In this document: positions 15,632-23,700 of the stretch, piece after piece | Layout: the number at the start of each line of letters is the position of its first letter | How positions within the stretch are numbered: position 1 is the first letter of the stretch | NCBI GenBank assembly: GCA_003224905.1 | Contig: QIAA01000180.1 | Location: forward strand, 1 to 55,402 | Length of the DNA stretch: 55,402 bases | Direction of reading: 5' to 3' | Origin: Acidobacteriota bacterium | Lineage (GTDB): Bacteria > Acidobacteriota > Terriglobia > Terriglobales > Acidobacteriaceae | Notes under the pieces: generated by a model | Told to the model about the DNA's origin: nothing | The model's input: only the letters and a program-made list of their open reading frames with translations | Databases searched by the model: none | Program-made: the position numbers and the translations under genes

Positions 15632-16986
15632 GGCTTTTCCGCTCCCAACCAGACATCTTCCAGATGCCATGTTCCGTCGCGGTCCGACATCCAGTTCCTC
15701 ACATCCGCGCCGAGGCCAAGCGAGTTGCGCACATGCAGCAAGGGAATTATGCGCTTCGACTGCAGCAAGGCCGCTTCCGCGGCATAGAGACTTGACGGCG
15801 AATCATCCCCCAACTTTGGGAGCAGAGTGCCTGTTTTGGCAGCAAGCCTGGTGATCGCGACATGTGGTTCCAGGGAGTCCAAGGGTAAACGCTGCAAGCG
15901 CAGATCGGGCGGCGCGGAATTGGCGAGTTGCAGTGTCAAGCCGGCATCGTGCGCATTCAGTGCTATCCGTTCCGCAATGATGCGCGAGAGCGGATCTGCT
16001 GAATCGTACCCCAAGCTCCAGGAAGATACGGCGAGCGTTTCCGCACGCATACGGCGAGCGCCGGCCAGGTTCAACCCTGCCGGGAAGAGGAATGCATACC
16101 CTGTCATCCAATTTGGCAGGAGAGTGCCAGCCGGCTCCCCCTGAGCTTGAAGCAGTCCATTGTTAATGGCTGAGCGATCGATGCCCATTGCAAGCGCATC
16201 CCGGAGCTTGGATTCATCGGCACTCCGGGCATCGCGAGAGAAAACCAGGGCCAATAGATCGACGCCGGCATTTGCAATATGGCGGCCTTCCGCCGTCGCG
16301 CGGCGAGCTTGATCGGCGGGGATCTCGACGACATCTGCCTGATTCAAATCGAGAGCAATCATCTGATCGCGAGAACTCTTGCCCATCTCGATTTCAATGG
16401 AGTCGACGAAGGCTCTGCCGCGCCAGTAATCGTCGCGCGCCGTCAGCGTAAGCTTCTTGCCTGGATCCCAGCGGGTGATGGCAAAAGCGCCGCTTGCGGC
16501 GAGTTTTGCCGCTGTGCGCTTTGCGATTCCATAGGCGGGGAGGGCGAGTTGAGCAGGGAGCGAAGGCTCCGGACTCTGACACTCGATGTCCATGCCATTT
16601 CCCGTCGGGAAAATCTTCCAGCTTGCATTCGCTGCGCGAAGCGAGGCGGCAACCGCGTCTGCGCCGATTGCGGTCCCATCCTGAAAGGTGAGACCAGGGC
16701 GTAACTGAAAATGCCAGCGCTGATCTCCCGGCTCTGCCTGCCATGACGTGGCCAACGCAGGTTGCGGCTTTCCGCGTGTGTCAAGGACGACCAGCGTATC
16801 GAACATGAGGCGGTAAATATTGCGAGTTGCAAGTGTGTCGATTGTGGAGTTCGCGGGATCGACCGAGACTGGAGCAACGCCGGTTGTGAGCCGCAGAATT
16901 CCGCCATAGCGCGGACGAACCGCGGCGAAGGCGACGCTGGCAAGCAGGCTAGCGGCCACAATCGATAGTAAGGCGGAACGCGTCAT
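15628..16986 (-). CDS. Extracellular solute-binding protein, family 5 (peptide/nickel type)
   Basis: Periplasmic binding protein of about 452 residues with a signal peptide (MTRSALLSIVAASLLASVAFA). Family-5 features are RYGGILRLTTGVAPVSVDPA, the region LATSWQAEPGDQRWHFQLRP and GLTFQDGTAIGADAVAASL, all near the N-terminus. It is shorter than most DppA/OppA proteins. No permease or ATPase gene is nearby. Instead its stop overlaps the start of the sensor kinase (ATGA), and its start overlaps the end of the upstream secreted-protein gene by 38 bp. This points to a sensing rather than a transport role (inference). The frame is open to 17034; I chose the ATG at 16984-16986 because it starts the signal peptide. 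Confidence 0.85.
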   Translation of the reverse strand: MTRSALLSIVAASLLASVAFAAVRPRYGGILRLTTGVAPVSVDPANSTIDTLATRNIYRLMFDTLVVLDTRGKPQPALATSWQAEPGDQRWHFQLRPGLTFQDGTAIGADAVAASLRAANASWKIFPTGNGMDIECQSPEPSLPAQLALPAYGIAKRTAAKLAASGAFAITRWDPGKKLTLTARDDYWRGRAFVDSIEIEMGKSSRDQMIALDLNQADVVEIPADQARRATAEGRHIANAGVDLLALVFSRDARSADESKLRDALAMGIDRSAINNGLLQAQGEPAGTLLPNWMTGYAFLFPAGLNLAGARRMRAETLAVSSWSLGYDSADPLSRIIAERIALNAHDAGLTLQLANSAPPDLRLQRLPLDSLEPHVAITRLAAKTGTLLPKLGDDSPSSLYAAEAALLQSKRIIPLLHVRNSLGLGADVRNWMSDRDGTWHLEDVWLGAEKP

Positions 16987-18217
16987 ATTTCCCGCTTTCT
17001 GAATTATGAACGATTGCGATCGCACTGGTGCCACTGGTTTCGGGCCAGAGCGCGGTCATCGCCCCGTTGAAATCTGCTGCCTGGCTCGCAGTGATGGCCT
17101 CGCGGTCAGGAAATTCAAACGCCTGCACCGTGTCGATGGCAGCATTGCTACTCGTATTGGCAAGCACCTGCCAACCTGATCCACAGGTGCTGTGCACTGT
17201 TGCGATGTCGCTGCCCCATCCAAGTTTCGCGGCGACCTGATCCCTCATACCGTCAACCAAGTGAACTTGTCCATAAATTGCAGCGAAGAGCCATAACGTG
17301 TATTTCTCCCGCGGAACGAACGCGGCCGAATAAAAGGCTGGAACGCTATTCTGCGCTCCCAAAGGAGGCGCCACGGCGCCAGTGAAGAAATTGCGCGACG
17401 GGGCAAAGAATGCGCTCAAAACAGCCTGGTCCGTTCCCAGAGGCCAGGGATCGTCACTCACGTAACAGGACATTGTGAGGGGCGCTCCGGCAGTGCTCTT
17501 GCAATAGACGCCCGGCAGGTGGACATCGAATAGATGATCCTTCCGCAGCACCAGCCTTCCTCGCACATCTCGGGGCCAGGGTTTGGAATGTGTGACTGGC
17601 AATAATTGCTCCTGCTGCCAGCGAACCCCCTGCAGCCGGTATACGCCCACATTGCTATCATCCAGCACGAGCATGTTGGAAGGATTGCCGTCGATCACGG
17701 CAACATCGAGAATGCGATTGTCCTGCGACCAGAGGAGACCTTTGTGGATCGTGGTTGTGATCGCATCGTGTTCCGATAGCGGCGCGTCAGGCCGCGGCAA
17801 GGACACCATCGCGATTGCAGGCTCTCCGGCGCCTTGGCGGACTTCCGCTATCCACAGATAATTGGTCAGATCTTCGGAAAGATAGATTTTTACTGCAGTT
17901 GCCGCCCGCTCCGCAGCCACGAACTGGGCTCCTGCGGATGCAAGCTCCGTCAGGATGCCTCGCCGGATTTCGTCTGATTCGTTGCGCGGAAGCGAGGACT
18001 TATTGATGAGTTCGAGCGCCATTGTGCCGGGACCGGTCAGGGTGATGATCTTGGCCGCGAGCTGAGCTTGCGCTCCGCTCCATTTTTGCGCATGCAGCGC
18101 GGAGAGAAATACGAGCACACAGAGCGTGGCATAGGCCATACGCTGGAGGCGTGAACGCAAAGGAGGCATCAGCGGGATGCGCGGATTATAAATCGCTTTG
18201 GGCCCGGTCCTTGACAT
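16949..18217 (-). CDS. Secreted protein of unknown function
   Basis: I do not recognise the family. The product of about 422 residues has a signal peptide or anchor (MAYATLCVLVFLSALHAQ, preceded by an Arg-rich stretch). A mixed region follows that resembles beta-propeller or VCBS-like strands (ILDVAVIDGNPSNMLVLDD, then GVYRLQGVRWQQEQLLPV). Three Cys in the centre and a Cys pair near the end could form disulfides, fitting export. I chose ATG 18215-18217 with AAGGA four bases upstream; later Met codons at about 18169 and 18139 would also leave a signal peptide. It overlaps the binding-protein gene by 38 bp and follows the SPFH gene, so it is likely part of the same operon. Confidence 0.7.
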   Translation of the reverse strand: MSRTGPKAIYNPRIPLMPPLRSRLQRMAYATLCVLVFLSALHAQKWSGAQAQLAAKIITLTGPGTMALELINKSSLPRNESDEIRRGILTELASAGAQFVAAERAATAVKIYLSEDLTNYLWIAEVRQGAGEPAIAMVSLPRPDAPLSEHDAITTTIHKGLLWSQDNRILDVAVIDGNPSNMLVLDDSNVGVYRLQGVRWQQEQLLPVTHSKPWPRDVRGRLVLRKDHLFDVHLPGVYCKSTAGAPLTMSCYVSDDPWPLGTDQAVLSAFFAPSRNFFTGAVAPPLGAQNSVPAFYSAAFVPREKYTLWLFAAIYGQVHLVDGMRDQVAAKLGWGSDIATVHSTCGSGWQVLANTSSNAAIDTVQAFEFPDREAITASQAADFNGAMTALWPETSGTSAIAIVHNSESGKYDAFRLTIDCGR

Positions 18218-18268
18218 AGCGTCCTTACTGTTTGGAGTCATCTGTCTTGCAAATTGTTCCCGTCAGCG

Positions 18269-18300
18269 GGCGGCTCACTTGCATCTGCTCGCGAGCCGCC
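18269..18300. other. Intercistronic hairpin
   Basis: Perfect 8-bp stem GGCGGCTC/GAGCCGCC with a 16-nt loop, between the SPFH stop and the next gene. No T-run follows, so it is more likely an RNA processing or stability element than a terminator. Confidence 0.5.
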
Positions 18301-18320
18301 TGTTCCGGCCGGCAATGAAC

Positions 18321-19640
18321 TCAGTTCTGGGGAGAAGGTTCGGCCTGTTCGGCTTGGCTGGTGTGGTTGGCCACGTTCATGCTCCGGAGAACGTCATTGG
18401 CGAAGAAAAATTTGCCATCCGCCGGCACCATCATGATCTGCAACTTGTCGGAGAGACGTTCCGCGACAATCTTGTTGATCAGCAGCGGATTCTGCTTCAG
18501 GATCGTCCCCTCACTCTGCATGCGCTCGGCGTCGGCAGCGGCGGTTACACGAATGCGATCCGCTTCGGCTTGCGAGAGCATTTTGCGCCGCTCCATCTCG
18601 GCCTTGCTGTCAATCACCTTGGCCTGCGCCATTGCTTCGGCATTCTTTACCGTGGCCTCCTTGCGGGCTTCGGCTTCGAGCTTCGATTGCTCGATCTGCT
18701 TCTGCTTCAGGGGCAGCGTGTACTGCATGGCATCGGCCTCGGCCTTCGCTTGAAGAACACGCACCTGCGCCTGACCTTCCGCCTGCTTCACTTGTTGTGC
18801 CTTGGTCGCCTCCGCTTCCAGTTCTGAGAGCCTGACCTGCTTCTGCTGAATCTCCGTCTGCACTCCCATCTGATCATTTTCCTGTTCTTTCAACAGTAGG
18901 TTCTCCAAGCCCTTGGCGTATTCGGGTGGGAGTTGGATATCGCGCAGCATGACTTCCTTCACCATAATTCCGTCGCTGGAGAGTTTTTGCGCGATCCTGT
19001 CTGATGCCCGTTTGCGGATCTCCTCGCGTTTAACCGCGAAGACCTCGCGCACTGTGTAGTTCGGTACGAGCTCACGCCAGGCGCTGGCAACCACTGCGGG
19101 GACAATTTCCTTCTCCACCGGCTGCGGCAGATTGCTCTGAATGTAATCCAGGCGCTTGGGATCGAGGCGGTAGCGCACAGTGATCGAAAGTCCGACGTCC
19201 AATCCTTCTTTGGACTGAACTTTGAGCGGCTCGATTTTTCCTTTAGCGACCTGCGTTTCTTTTCCATCCTCGAGCGCACCAGTCGTGAACAGCTGATCGC
19301 GCGTGTCGAACAGCGCAATCTTTTCCGCCATGGGTGTGATGAAGTGTGTACCCGGGTACAGCGTGCCGGGAATGGTGCCGCTCGTCTGGCTTACACGTAC
19401 ACCAGCCATGCCGCTGGGAACGACAAAAATTCCCAGGGCTATGAGCAACGGCGCCCAGGCAAGCAACGCCAGTGCCAAGGCGCTTCGCCAGCGAATCTGC
19501 GGAGGCGCGGGGAGGGCCGCGCCGGCGGTTTGCGCCTTACGATATTGCAGTTCCAGGTAGAGATCATGGATGAGAATGCCGGCCGCAAACACGGCCATTC
19601 CGATCCCTCCATACAGCAGCAAGTACTTGAGGATAAGCAT
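18321..19640 (-). CDS. SPFH/Band 7 domain membrane protein
   Basis: Membrane-scaffold protein of the prohibitin/flotillin group, 439 residues. Two hydrophobic segments (about residues 5-25 and 53-75) precede the SPFH domain (about 75-260), which has GVRVSQTSGTIPGTLYPGTH and the RYRLDPKRLDYI region. A long coiled coil rich in Ala, Glu, Gln and Lys follows (about 255-390), with repeated A-E-A-x-A patterns. The last 30 residues are polar. Proteins of this type organise membrane microdomains or control proteases. Here the partner is not NfeD or FtsH but a 50-residue membrane protein just upstream (19663-19815). RBS AAAGGAG lies eight bases before the ATG. Confidence 0.9.
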   Translation of the reverse strand: MLILKYLLLYGGIGMAVFAAGILIHDLYLELQYRKAQTAGAALPAPPQIRWRSALALALLAWAPLLIALGIFVVPSGMAGVRVSQTSGTIPGTLYPGTHFITPMAEKIALFDTRDQLFTTGALEDGKETQVAKGKIEPLKVQSKEGLDVGLSITVRYRLDPKRLDYIQSNLPQPVEKEIVPAVVASAWRELVPNYTVREVFAVKREEIRKRASDRIAQKLSSDGIMVKEVMLRDIQLPPEYAKGLENLLLKEQENDQMGVQTEIQQKQVRLSELEAEATKAQQVKQAEGQAQVRVLQAKAEADAMQYTLPLKQKQIEQSKLEAEARKEATVKNAEAMAQAKVIDSKAEMERRKMLSQAEADRIRVTAAADAERMQSEGTILKQNPLLINKIVAERLSDKLQIMMVPADGKFFFANDVLRSMNVANHTSQAEQAEPSPQN

Positions 19641-19662
19641 GAGTGTTTCTCCTTTCGTCCGT

Positions 19663-19815
19663 TTAGCGAGCGCGGCCTGCTCTGACGTGCACCGCCTGCC
19701 GCGCCTGGATCAGACGGAACACCTTGCCGAAAATCAGTTCTTCAACAAACAGGGCTACTGTTAGCGAAAAAGCCATGCCTGCGATGATTGCGATTGCTGT
19801 GATTGCGAGTTGCAT
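19663..19815 (-). CDS. Small membrane protein (50 aa) upstream of SPFH gene
   Basis: Reads MQLAITAIAIIAGMAFSLTV, then ALFVEELIFGKVF, then a basic C-terminal tail of about 16 residues with five Arg. One membrane helix spans about residues 4-24, so the tail should be cytoplasmic. The start ATG (19813-19815) has a strong AGGAGG five bases upstream and the stop lies 22 bp before the SPFH start, so the two are probably one transcript. It is shorter than the usual ORF cut-off. Function unknown; a small partner or regulator of the SPFH protein is a reasonable guess. Confidence 0.72.
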   Translation of the reverse strand: MQLAITAIAIIAGMAFSLTVALFVEELIFGKVFRLIQARQAVHVRAGRAR

Positions 19816-19827
19816 AATTTCCTCCTC

Positions 19828-19868
19828 TTAGCTTTTAGCTTTAAGCTTTAAGCTTTTAGCTTTTAGCT
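19828..19868. repeat. Tandem AGCTTTTAGC/AGCTTTAAGC repeat
   Basis: Four to five consecutive units of TTAGCTTTTAGCTTTAAGC type, self-complementary through AGCT and AAGCTT. It fills the spacer and reaches the L,D-transpeptidase stop codon. Confidence 0.7.
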
Positions 19869-20439
19869 ACTGCCCTGCGCCCATCGGTTGCGGTCCATTC
19901 ATTGCAACTTGTGTTGTTGAGTGCTCTGCGCCACCAAATACCCGCGCTATTTCTTCGTCGCGCTCAGCGCGGATTTTCACAACGTCGCCGACGTTCACCA
20001 GGCGGAAGAACTCCACTACCTCACGATTGCGCAGGCGAATGCAGCCGTGAGAGGCGGCTTTACCAATGGAGCGAGGTTCATTCGTTCCGTGAATGCCGAA
20101 TCCTTTTTTGTCCAGACCGACCCAGCGTGGGCCTATGGGGTTATCCGGGCCCGGCGGAATCACAACTCCGGGGTGGTAATAAGTTGGATCTTTCAGGCGC
20201 GCGACGACCCGGAACTCGCCAGCGGGGCTCGGGCTGTTTACTGAGCCAACGGCAACTGAGAAAGTGCGAAGGATTCGTCCGTTTTCGACTACGGCGAGTT
20301 TGCGATCAGGAATACTGACCAACACGAGGTGGGAGGGCTGCATAGTCGTGTGAGTGTCTTGTCCGAAGAGTGCCGGGGTGAGCAGCAACAAGATTGCTGC
20401 GGCCTTCCTAAATCCCTGTTTTTGCTTTTTGTGCATCAT
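19867..20439 (-). CDS. L,D-transpeptidase (YkuD domain)
   Basis: Periplasmic enzyme that forms 3-3 peptidoglycan cross-links or anchors proteins to the wall. The 190-residue product starts with a signal peptide (FRKAAAILLLLTPALFGQ) and then one YkuD domain (about residues 36-160). The catalytic motif is HGTNEP with SHGCIRLRN, containing the His and Cys nucleophile. The TPAG-like element is SPSPAGEF. A GTGGCAG-type RBS precedes the double ATG. It is divergent from the metallopeptidase-like gene, with a palindrome between them at 20554-20569. Confidence 0.93.
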   Translation of the reverse strand: MMHKKQKQGFRKAAAILLLLTPALFGQDTHTTMQPSHLVLVSIPDRKLAVVENGRILRTFSVAVGSVNSPSPAGEFRVVARLKDPTYYHPGVVIPPGPDNPIGPRWVGLDKKGFGIHGTNEPRSIGKAASHGCIRLRNREVVEFFRLVNVGDVVKIRAERDEEIARVFGGAEHSTTQVAMNGPQPMGAGQ

Positions 20440-20553
20440 CTGCCACCTCGTTCACTGAGGAAGTGGCAGGAGCCAGGCCAAAGCGTACTTCACTGAAAAC
20501 AATTAGCTTATGTTTGGAGGTTTGTCAGGGTTTTGTGTACGCCACAAGACGCT

Positions 20554-20569
20554 GTGTCAGTTCTGACAC
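20554..20569. promoter_or_regulatory. Perfect palindrome in divergent intergenic region
   Basis: GTGTCAGTTCTGACAC, 7-bp arms around TT, in the 216-bp space between the divergent L,D-transpeptidase and peptidase-like genes. Dyad of operator size; the binding protein is unknown. Confidence 0.45.
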
Positions 20570-20655
20570 GGAGGGCTCGCAGACTGCGACGCATTTGAGC
20601 GCCAGCATTCAAATTTCGGAGCGTGTTAGCATCAAAAACGATTCCCGGTCCATCA

Positions 20656-22638
20656 ATGCGGCCCGACTTTATGGCCCGTGCCTTCGCCTTTCGGTATCTC
20701 TTCTTATTAGTTCTTCTGTTATGTGCTGCTCGTAGAGTTGCCTTCGCCGCCGAGCCAAGCTGGATTCGTGTGAGTTCTGCCCATTTTTCTGTACTGACGG
20801 ATGCAGGAGAGAAGAACGGGCGCGACGTAATTCTGCGCTTCGAGCAAATGCGCTCGGTTTTCGCTCAGCTTCTTTCGAAGACCAAAGTCAATATGCCCGT
20901 GCCACTGGACATCATCGCAGTGAAAGGCGATGAAGAGTACGCGCGCATAGCGCCTTTGCAGCGCGGCAAGCCAATCTCGGCGCCCGGGTTTTTTCTCGCA
21001 GGGGAGGATCGCGACTACATCGTGCTTGATCTCTCGGCGGACGACAGCTGGCGGGCCGTAGCGCACCCGTTTGCGCATCTTCTGCTGAATTTCAACTATC
21101 CGCCGACCCAGGGCTGGTTCGACGAAGGGTTCGCCGAATACTTCTCGAGTATCACCATGGACAACCGGCAAGTCCTGCTCGGGGGAGATCCGGAAGCGAT
21201 CTTGCCGTGGCGCGATGATTTGCTCGACACTCGCGTGCAGTTTCAGAACCCGCCCAAGTCGTTCACGGATCTATTGAGCGTTCCGGTCTGGCTATCCATT
21301 CCAGATTTGTTCAGTACCCGTCACGATACCTCGACGTATCAGGAAGGCATGCACCACACGCTCTTTTACGCAGAATCGTGGATTGTGATGCATTACTTGA
21401 TTAGTCAGAACAAGCTTTCTGAGACTGGAGCCTACTTCAACGCGGTCGAGATCAAGAAACTTCCAGTGGATCAGGCAATTCAGCAGGCTTATGGCGTGAA
21501 CGCGGCGCAGTTTGAAGAAGCAGTGAAGAATTACTTCCATTCTCTGCTGCCGTTGCTGCAGCCAGAGGGTACGACGAGACAAGCTGGATCTGCTAAGGTG
21601 AGTGTGCAGTTGTATCAATCCTACAGTGCCCTCGGTCCCACCGACATTGGGGGCAGTGTGCAATCCGTGCCCGAGAATCAGGCGAAATCTCTGATCGCGG
21701 AAATGGCATTGCGTATTCCCGAACGACGAGACCAGGCGGTTAAGGAACTCGATCCGATCGTAGCCGATCAGAAGCGAAACAACTCAATCGCGCACCGCGC
21801 GCTGGCGTTTGCTCACCTGCAGCGCAAGGAATTCAGCGAGGCGAACGAAGAGCTCGATACTGCGGCGGAACTTGACGGACGCGATCCGTGGGTGCGCTTC
21901 TATCGCGCGCTCAGCAAGTATTGGCAAGGGCGAGATGGGCGGTCGTTCCCCGGATTATCGAACATGATCCAGGATCTCCGGGTGGTGCTCGACTGGAGTC
22001 CCGATCTGGCGGAAGCCTACAACATGCTGGCCATGGCGCGCTTGGAAGGGGGCGGTGTCAACTCGGCGCTGGAGTCGATGCGAGCCGCTATTGCGCTCAG
22101 TCCCCGCAACAGCGAATACCTGTTGGGGCTGGCGCAGATTTATATGGCCGGCAAGAAATGGGATGATGCCACTGCTCTGCTGGAGCGCCTAAAGAATAGT
22201 CCCAACGTAAAGGTTGAGCAGCAGGCGCGTCAAAATCTGCAGGACCTGCCGACGATCAAGAAATACGGGATGCCGTCTCAGCAGAATGCCCCAGAAACGA
22301 AGGTTACATATGCTCAATCCGACGACAAAGCTGATGAGCAAGGAAACGAATCGTCGGCGGTAGCGGTCACGCCGGCGCCGGCCTCGCGCCCAGATACCCG
22401 GAAGGTCCAGTTCCTCAAAGGCAGGTTGGTCAGAGTGGATTGCGCTAACGATCCAGTAGCCATCATTACTGTGACTTCAGGCTCAAGAACGTTGAAGTTA
22501 AGAACTGAGAACTACAAGTCTCTGCTGATCATCGGGGCTGATGAATTTTCCTGTACTTGGAGTGGCCGCCCGATTGCGGCGAATTACAAGCCTGGCGGGA
22601 AGGCGGATGGAGATTTGGTGTCGCTGGAAGTGCAGTAG
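20656..22638 (+). CDS. TPR protein with degenerate MA-type metallopeptidase domain
   Basis: Exported protein of about 660 residues. After a signal peptide (FRYLFLLVLLLCAARRVAFA) comes a domain like the DUF1570/peptidase-MA group: W-I-R-V-x-S-x-H-F-x-V-x-T-D, then the zinc motif region and GWFDEGFAEYFSS. The place of HExxH is HPFAH (about residues 137-141): both His are kept but the catalytic Glu is Pro. The downstream Glu ligand in W-x-x-E-G-x-A-E-Y is kept. The second half holds TPR-like helices (about 370-560) and a C-terminal beta-rich domain. It may bind zinc without cleaving. Start is uncertain: ATG 20656, ATG 20671 or GTG 20623. Confidence 0.82.
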   Translation: MRPDFMARAFAFRYLFLLVLLLCAARRVAFAAEPSWIRVSSAHFSVLTDAGEKNGRDVILRFEQMRSVFAQLLSKTKVNMPVPLDIIAVKGDEEYARIAPLQRGKPISAPGFFLAGEDRDYIVLDLSADDSWRAVAHPFAHLLLNFNYPPTQGWFDEGFAEYFSSITMDNRQVLLGGDPEAILPWRDDLLDTRVQFQNPPKSFTDLLSVPVWLSIPDLFSTRHDTSTYQEGMHHTLFYAESWIVMHYLISQNKLSETGAYFNAVEIKKLPVDQAIQQAYGVNAAQFEEAVKNYFHSLLPLLQPEGTTRQAGSAKVSVQLYQSYSALGPTDIGGSVQSVPENQAKSLIAEMALRIPERRDQAVKELDPIVADQKRNNSIAHRALAFAHLQRKEFSEANEELDTAAELDGRDPWVRFYRALSKYWQGRDGRSFPGLSNMIQDLRVVLDWSPDLAEAYNMLAMARLEGGGVNSALESMRAAIALSPRNSEYLLGLAQIYMAGKKWDDATALLERLKNSPNVKVEQQARQNLQDLPTIKKYGMPSQQNAPETKVTYAQSDDKADEQGNESSAVAVTPAPASRPDTRKVQFLKGRLVRVDCANDPVAIITVTSGSRTLKLRTENYKSLLIIGADEFSCTWSGRPIAANYKPGGKADGDLVSLEVQ

Positions 22639-22642
22639 AAGA

Positions 22643-22735
22643 CATTGTTGACTTTGGATTGTTGATTGAAGCGGAGTGGCGGAGATCGAGGTGGCTTCGA
22701 AAATCAACAATCAACATTTCAAAATCAACAATTCC
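22643..22735. repeat. Inverted ATTGTTGATT repeat pair, second locus
   Basis: Left arm at about 22643-22671 (ATTGTTGACTTTGGATTGTTG) would face right-arm units AATCAACAATCAACA and AAATCAACAATT at about 22698-22735. Same family as 3239-3321. Confidence 0.68.
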
Positions 22736-22748
22736 CTGAAAATACGAA

Positions 22749-22774
22749 ACCCTCTCAGGGGAAGCTGAGAGGGT
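22749..22774 (-). terminator. Terminator hairpin of the cold-shock gene
   Basis: Perfect 10-bp stem ACCCTCTCAG/CTGAGAGGGT with a 6-nt loop, 20 bp past the cold-shock stop. On the minus strand it is followed by TTTCGTATTTTC, a weak T-rich tail. It could also stop the convergent TPR gene. Confidence 0.75.
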
Positions 22775-22794
22775 GAGTGATTGAAAATGGGGAC

Positions 22795-22998
22795 TCAGAC
22801 ACGGACGACGTTTGCAGCCTGGAAGCCCTTAGGACCTTTCAGCAAATCAAATTCCACGGTTTCGCCCTCGTTCAGAGTGCGGTAACCGTTCTCTTGAATT
22901 GCCGAAAAGTGAACAAAGACATCCTCCCCGGTTGAGCGCTGGATAAAACCATAACCCTTGGCCCCATTGAACCACTTTACTGTGCCCTTCTCTCTCAC
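22795..22998 (-). CDS. Cold-shock protein, CspA family
   Basis: RNA-binding OB-fold protein of 67 residues. It has [18 protein letters not shown] (RNP1 region K-G-[FY]-G-F-I) and DVFVHFSAI (RNP2), then [10 protein letters not shown] near the end. These proteins melt RNA structure and usually regulate translation in the cold. Start is GTG 22996-22998 with AGGAG seven bases upstream. The upstream region carries a strong hairpin at 23134-23183 and no gene for 700 bp, so a long structured 5' leader is likely, as known for cspA genes. Terminator at 22749-22774. Confidence 0.95.
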   Translation of the reverse strand: MREKGTVKWFNGAKGYGFIQRSTGEDVFVHFSAIQENGYRTLNEGETVEFDLLKGPKGFQAANVVRV

Positions 22999-23133
22999 AA
23001 ATTACTCCTTTCACCTCTGCTCAGATTTCTTCTGCTTCTCCGCGAAGCTCACGCTTCTTACAACCCCCTCAGAGAAAGCAAAAGGCAATGCTGGGCGAGA
23101 TGTTTCGTGATCATGAAATTTTGCGAACAGGAA

Positions 23134-23183
23134 AGGCTCCTGACTTGCGCGCCGAGAAGGGGCGGCCCACAAGTCCGGAGCCT
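23134..23183. other. Stable hairpin upstream of the cold-shock gene
   Basis: Arms AGGCTCC-TG-ACTTG and CAAGT-CC-GGAGCCT pair as 7 + 5 bp with a 2 x 2 internal loop; a GC-rich top (GCC...GGC) extends it. It lies 136 bp upstream of the cold-shock start. It could be part of its mRNA leader or a separate small RNA. Confidence 0.55.
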
Positions 23184-23700
23184 GTCGTGATTGCGCGATT
23201 TCGACTGCAGATACGAAACATCAAACCCTACCACGCGAACATCACTGCTAAATTGCAGTAGCGAGCACCAGATAATATTCATGAACTTCATTTCTGGCAA
23301 GCATAAAACGTTTTATCTCATGGACTCTTCTCGAACACACCTGTTCGAAAGATGTAGTTCGCTGGCAGCTGCACCTTTAAGGACGTGATCGCAAATAGCT
23401 GAGAACATTAGCGATTGCGAACCCTTTGACCTTAGGTCACGGAGATAGACGGCGTGCATGGTAGGGGTTGTTGCAACGCGGGTTAGAAGCACTTGGCTGC
23501 ACAAGATGAAATATTTGTTACACGGGAAGGTACACGCGTTTGCATCGTGGTTTGCGGCTATTCAAAGGTTTCGGACAAAAGAGCTCTGAATTTTTCGGGG
23601 CATGGGAAAAGGCCGGCAACACCGCGCCTGGGCGATGTAGCCCAGTCCGACGACGGCGTACCGGACCTTTTTAGTTGATTTGGCGATTCTGTTTGTGAGC
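23184..23700. other. Intergenic region without a convincing gene
   Basis: No ORF with a good RBS or recognisable protein. A terminator-like hairpin on the plus strand, GTCCG...CGGAC followed by CTTTTT, lies at 23645-23672. It could end a small plus-strand transcript that I cannot otherwise define. Confidence 0.4.

Noticed and set aside
23400..23460. Sequence ACCCTTTGACCTTAGG...GTAGGGG looks loosely like part of a TPP riboswitch
   Set aside because: The core CTGAGA and the GATAATGCCAGCGTAGGGA-type helix are missing and no thiamine gene is nearby.
23493..23678. 61-codon plus-strand frame between DUF892 and csp
   Set aside because: Starts at a non-ATG codon without RBS and matches no family; probably chance.
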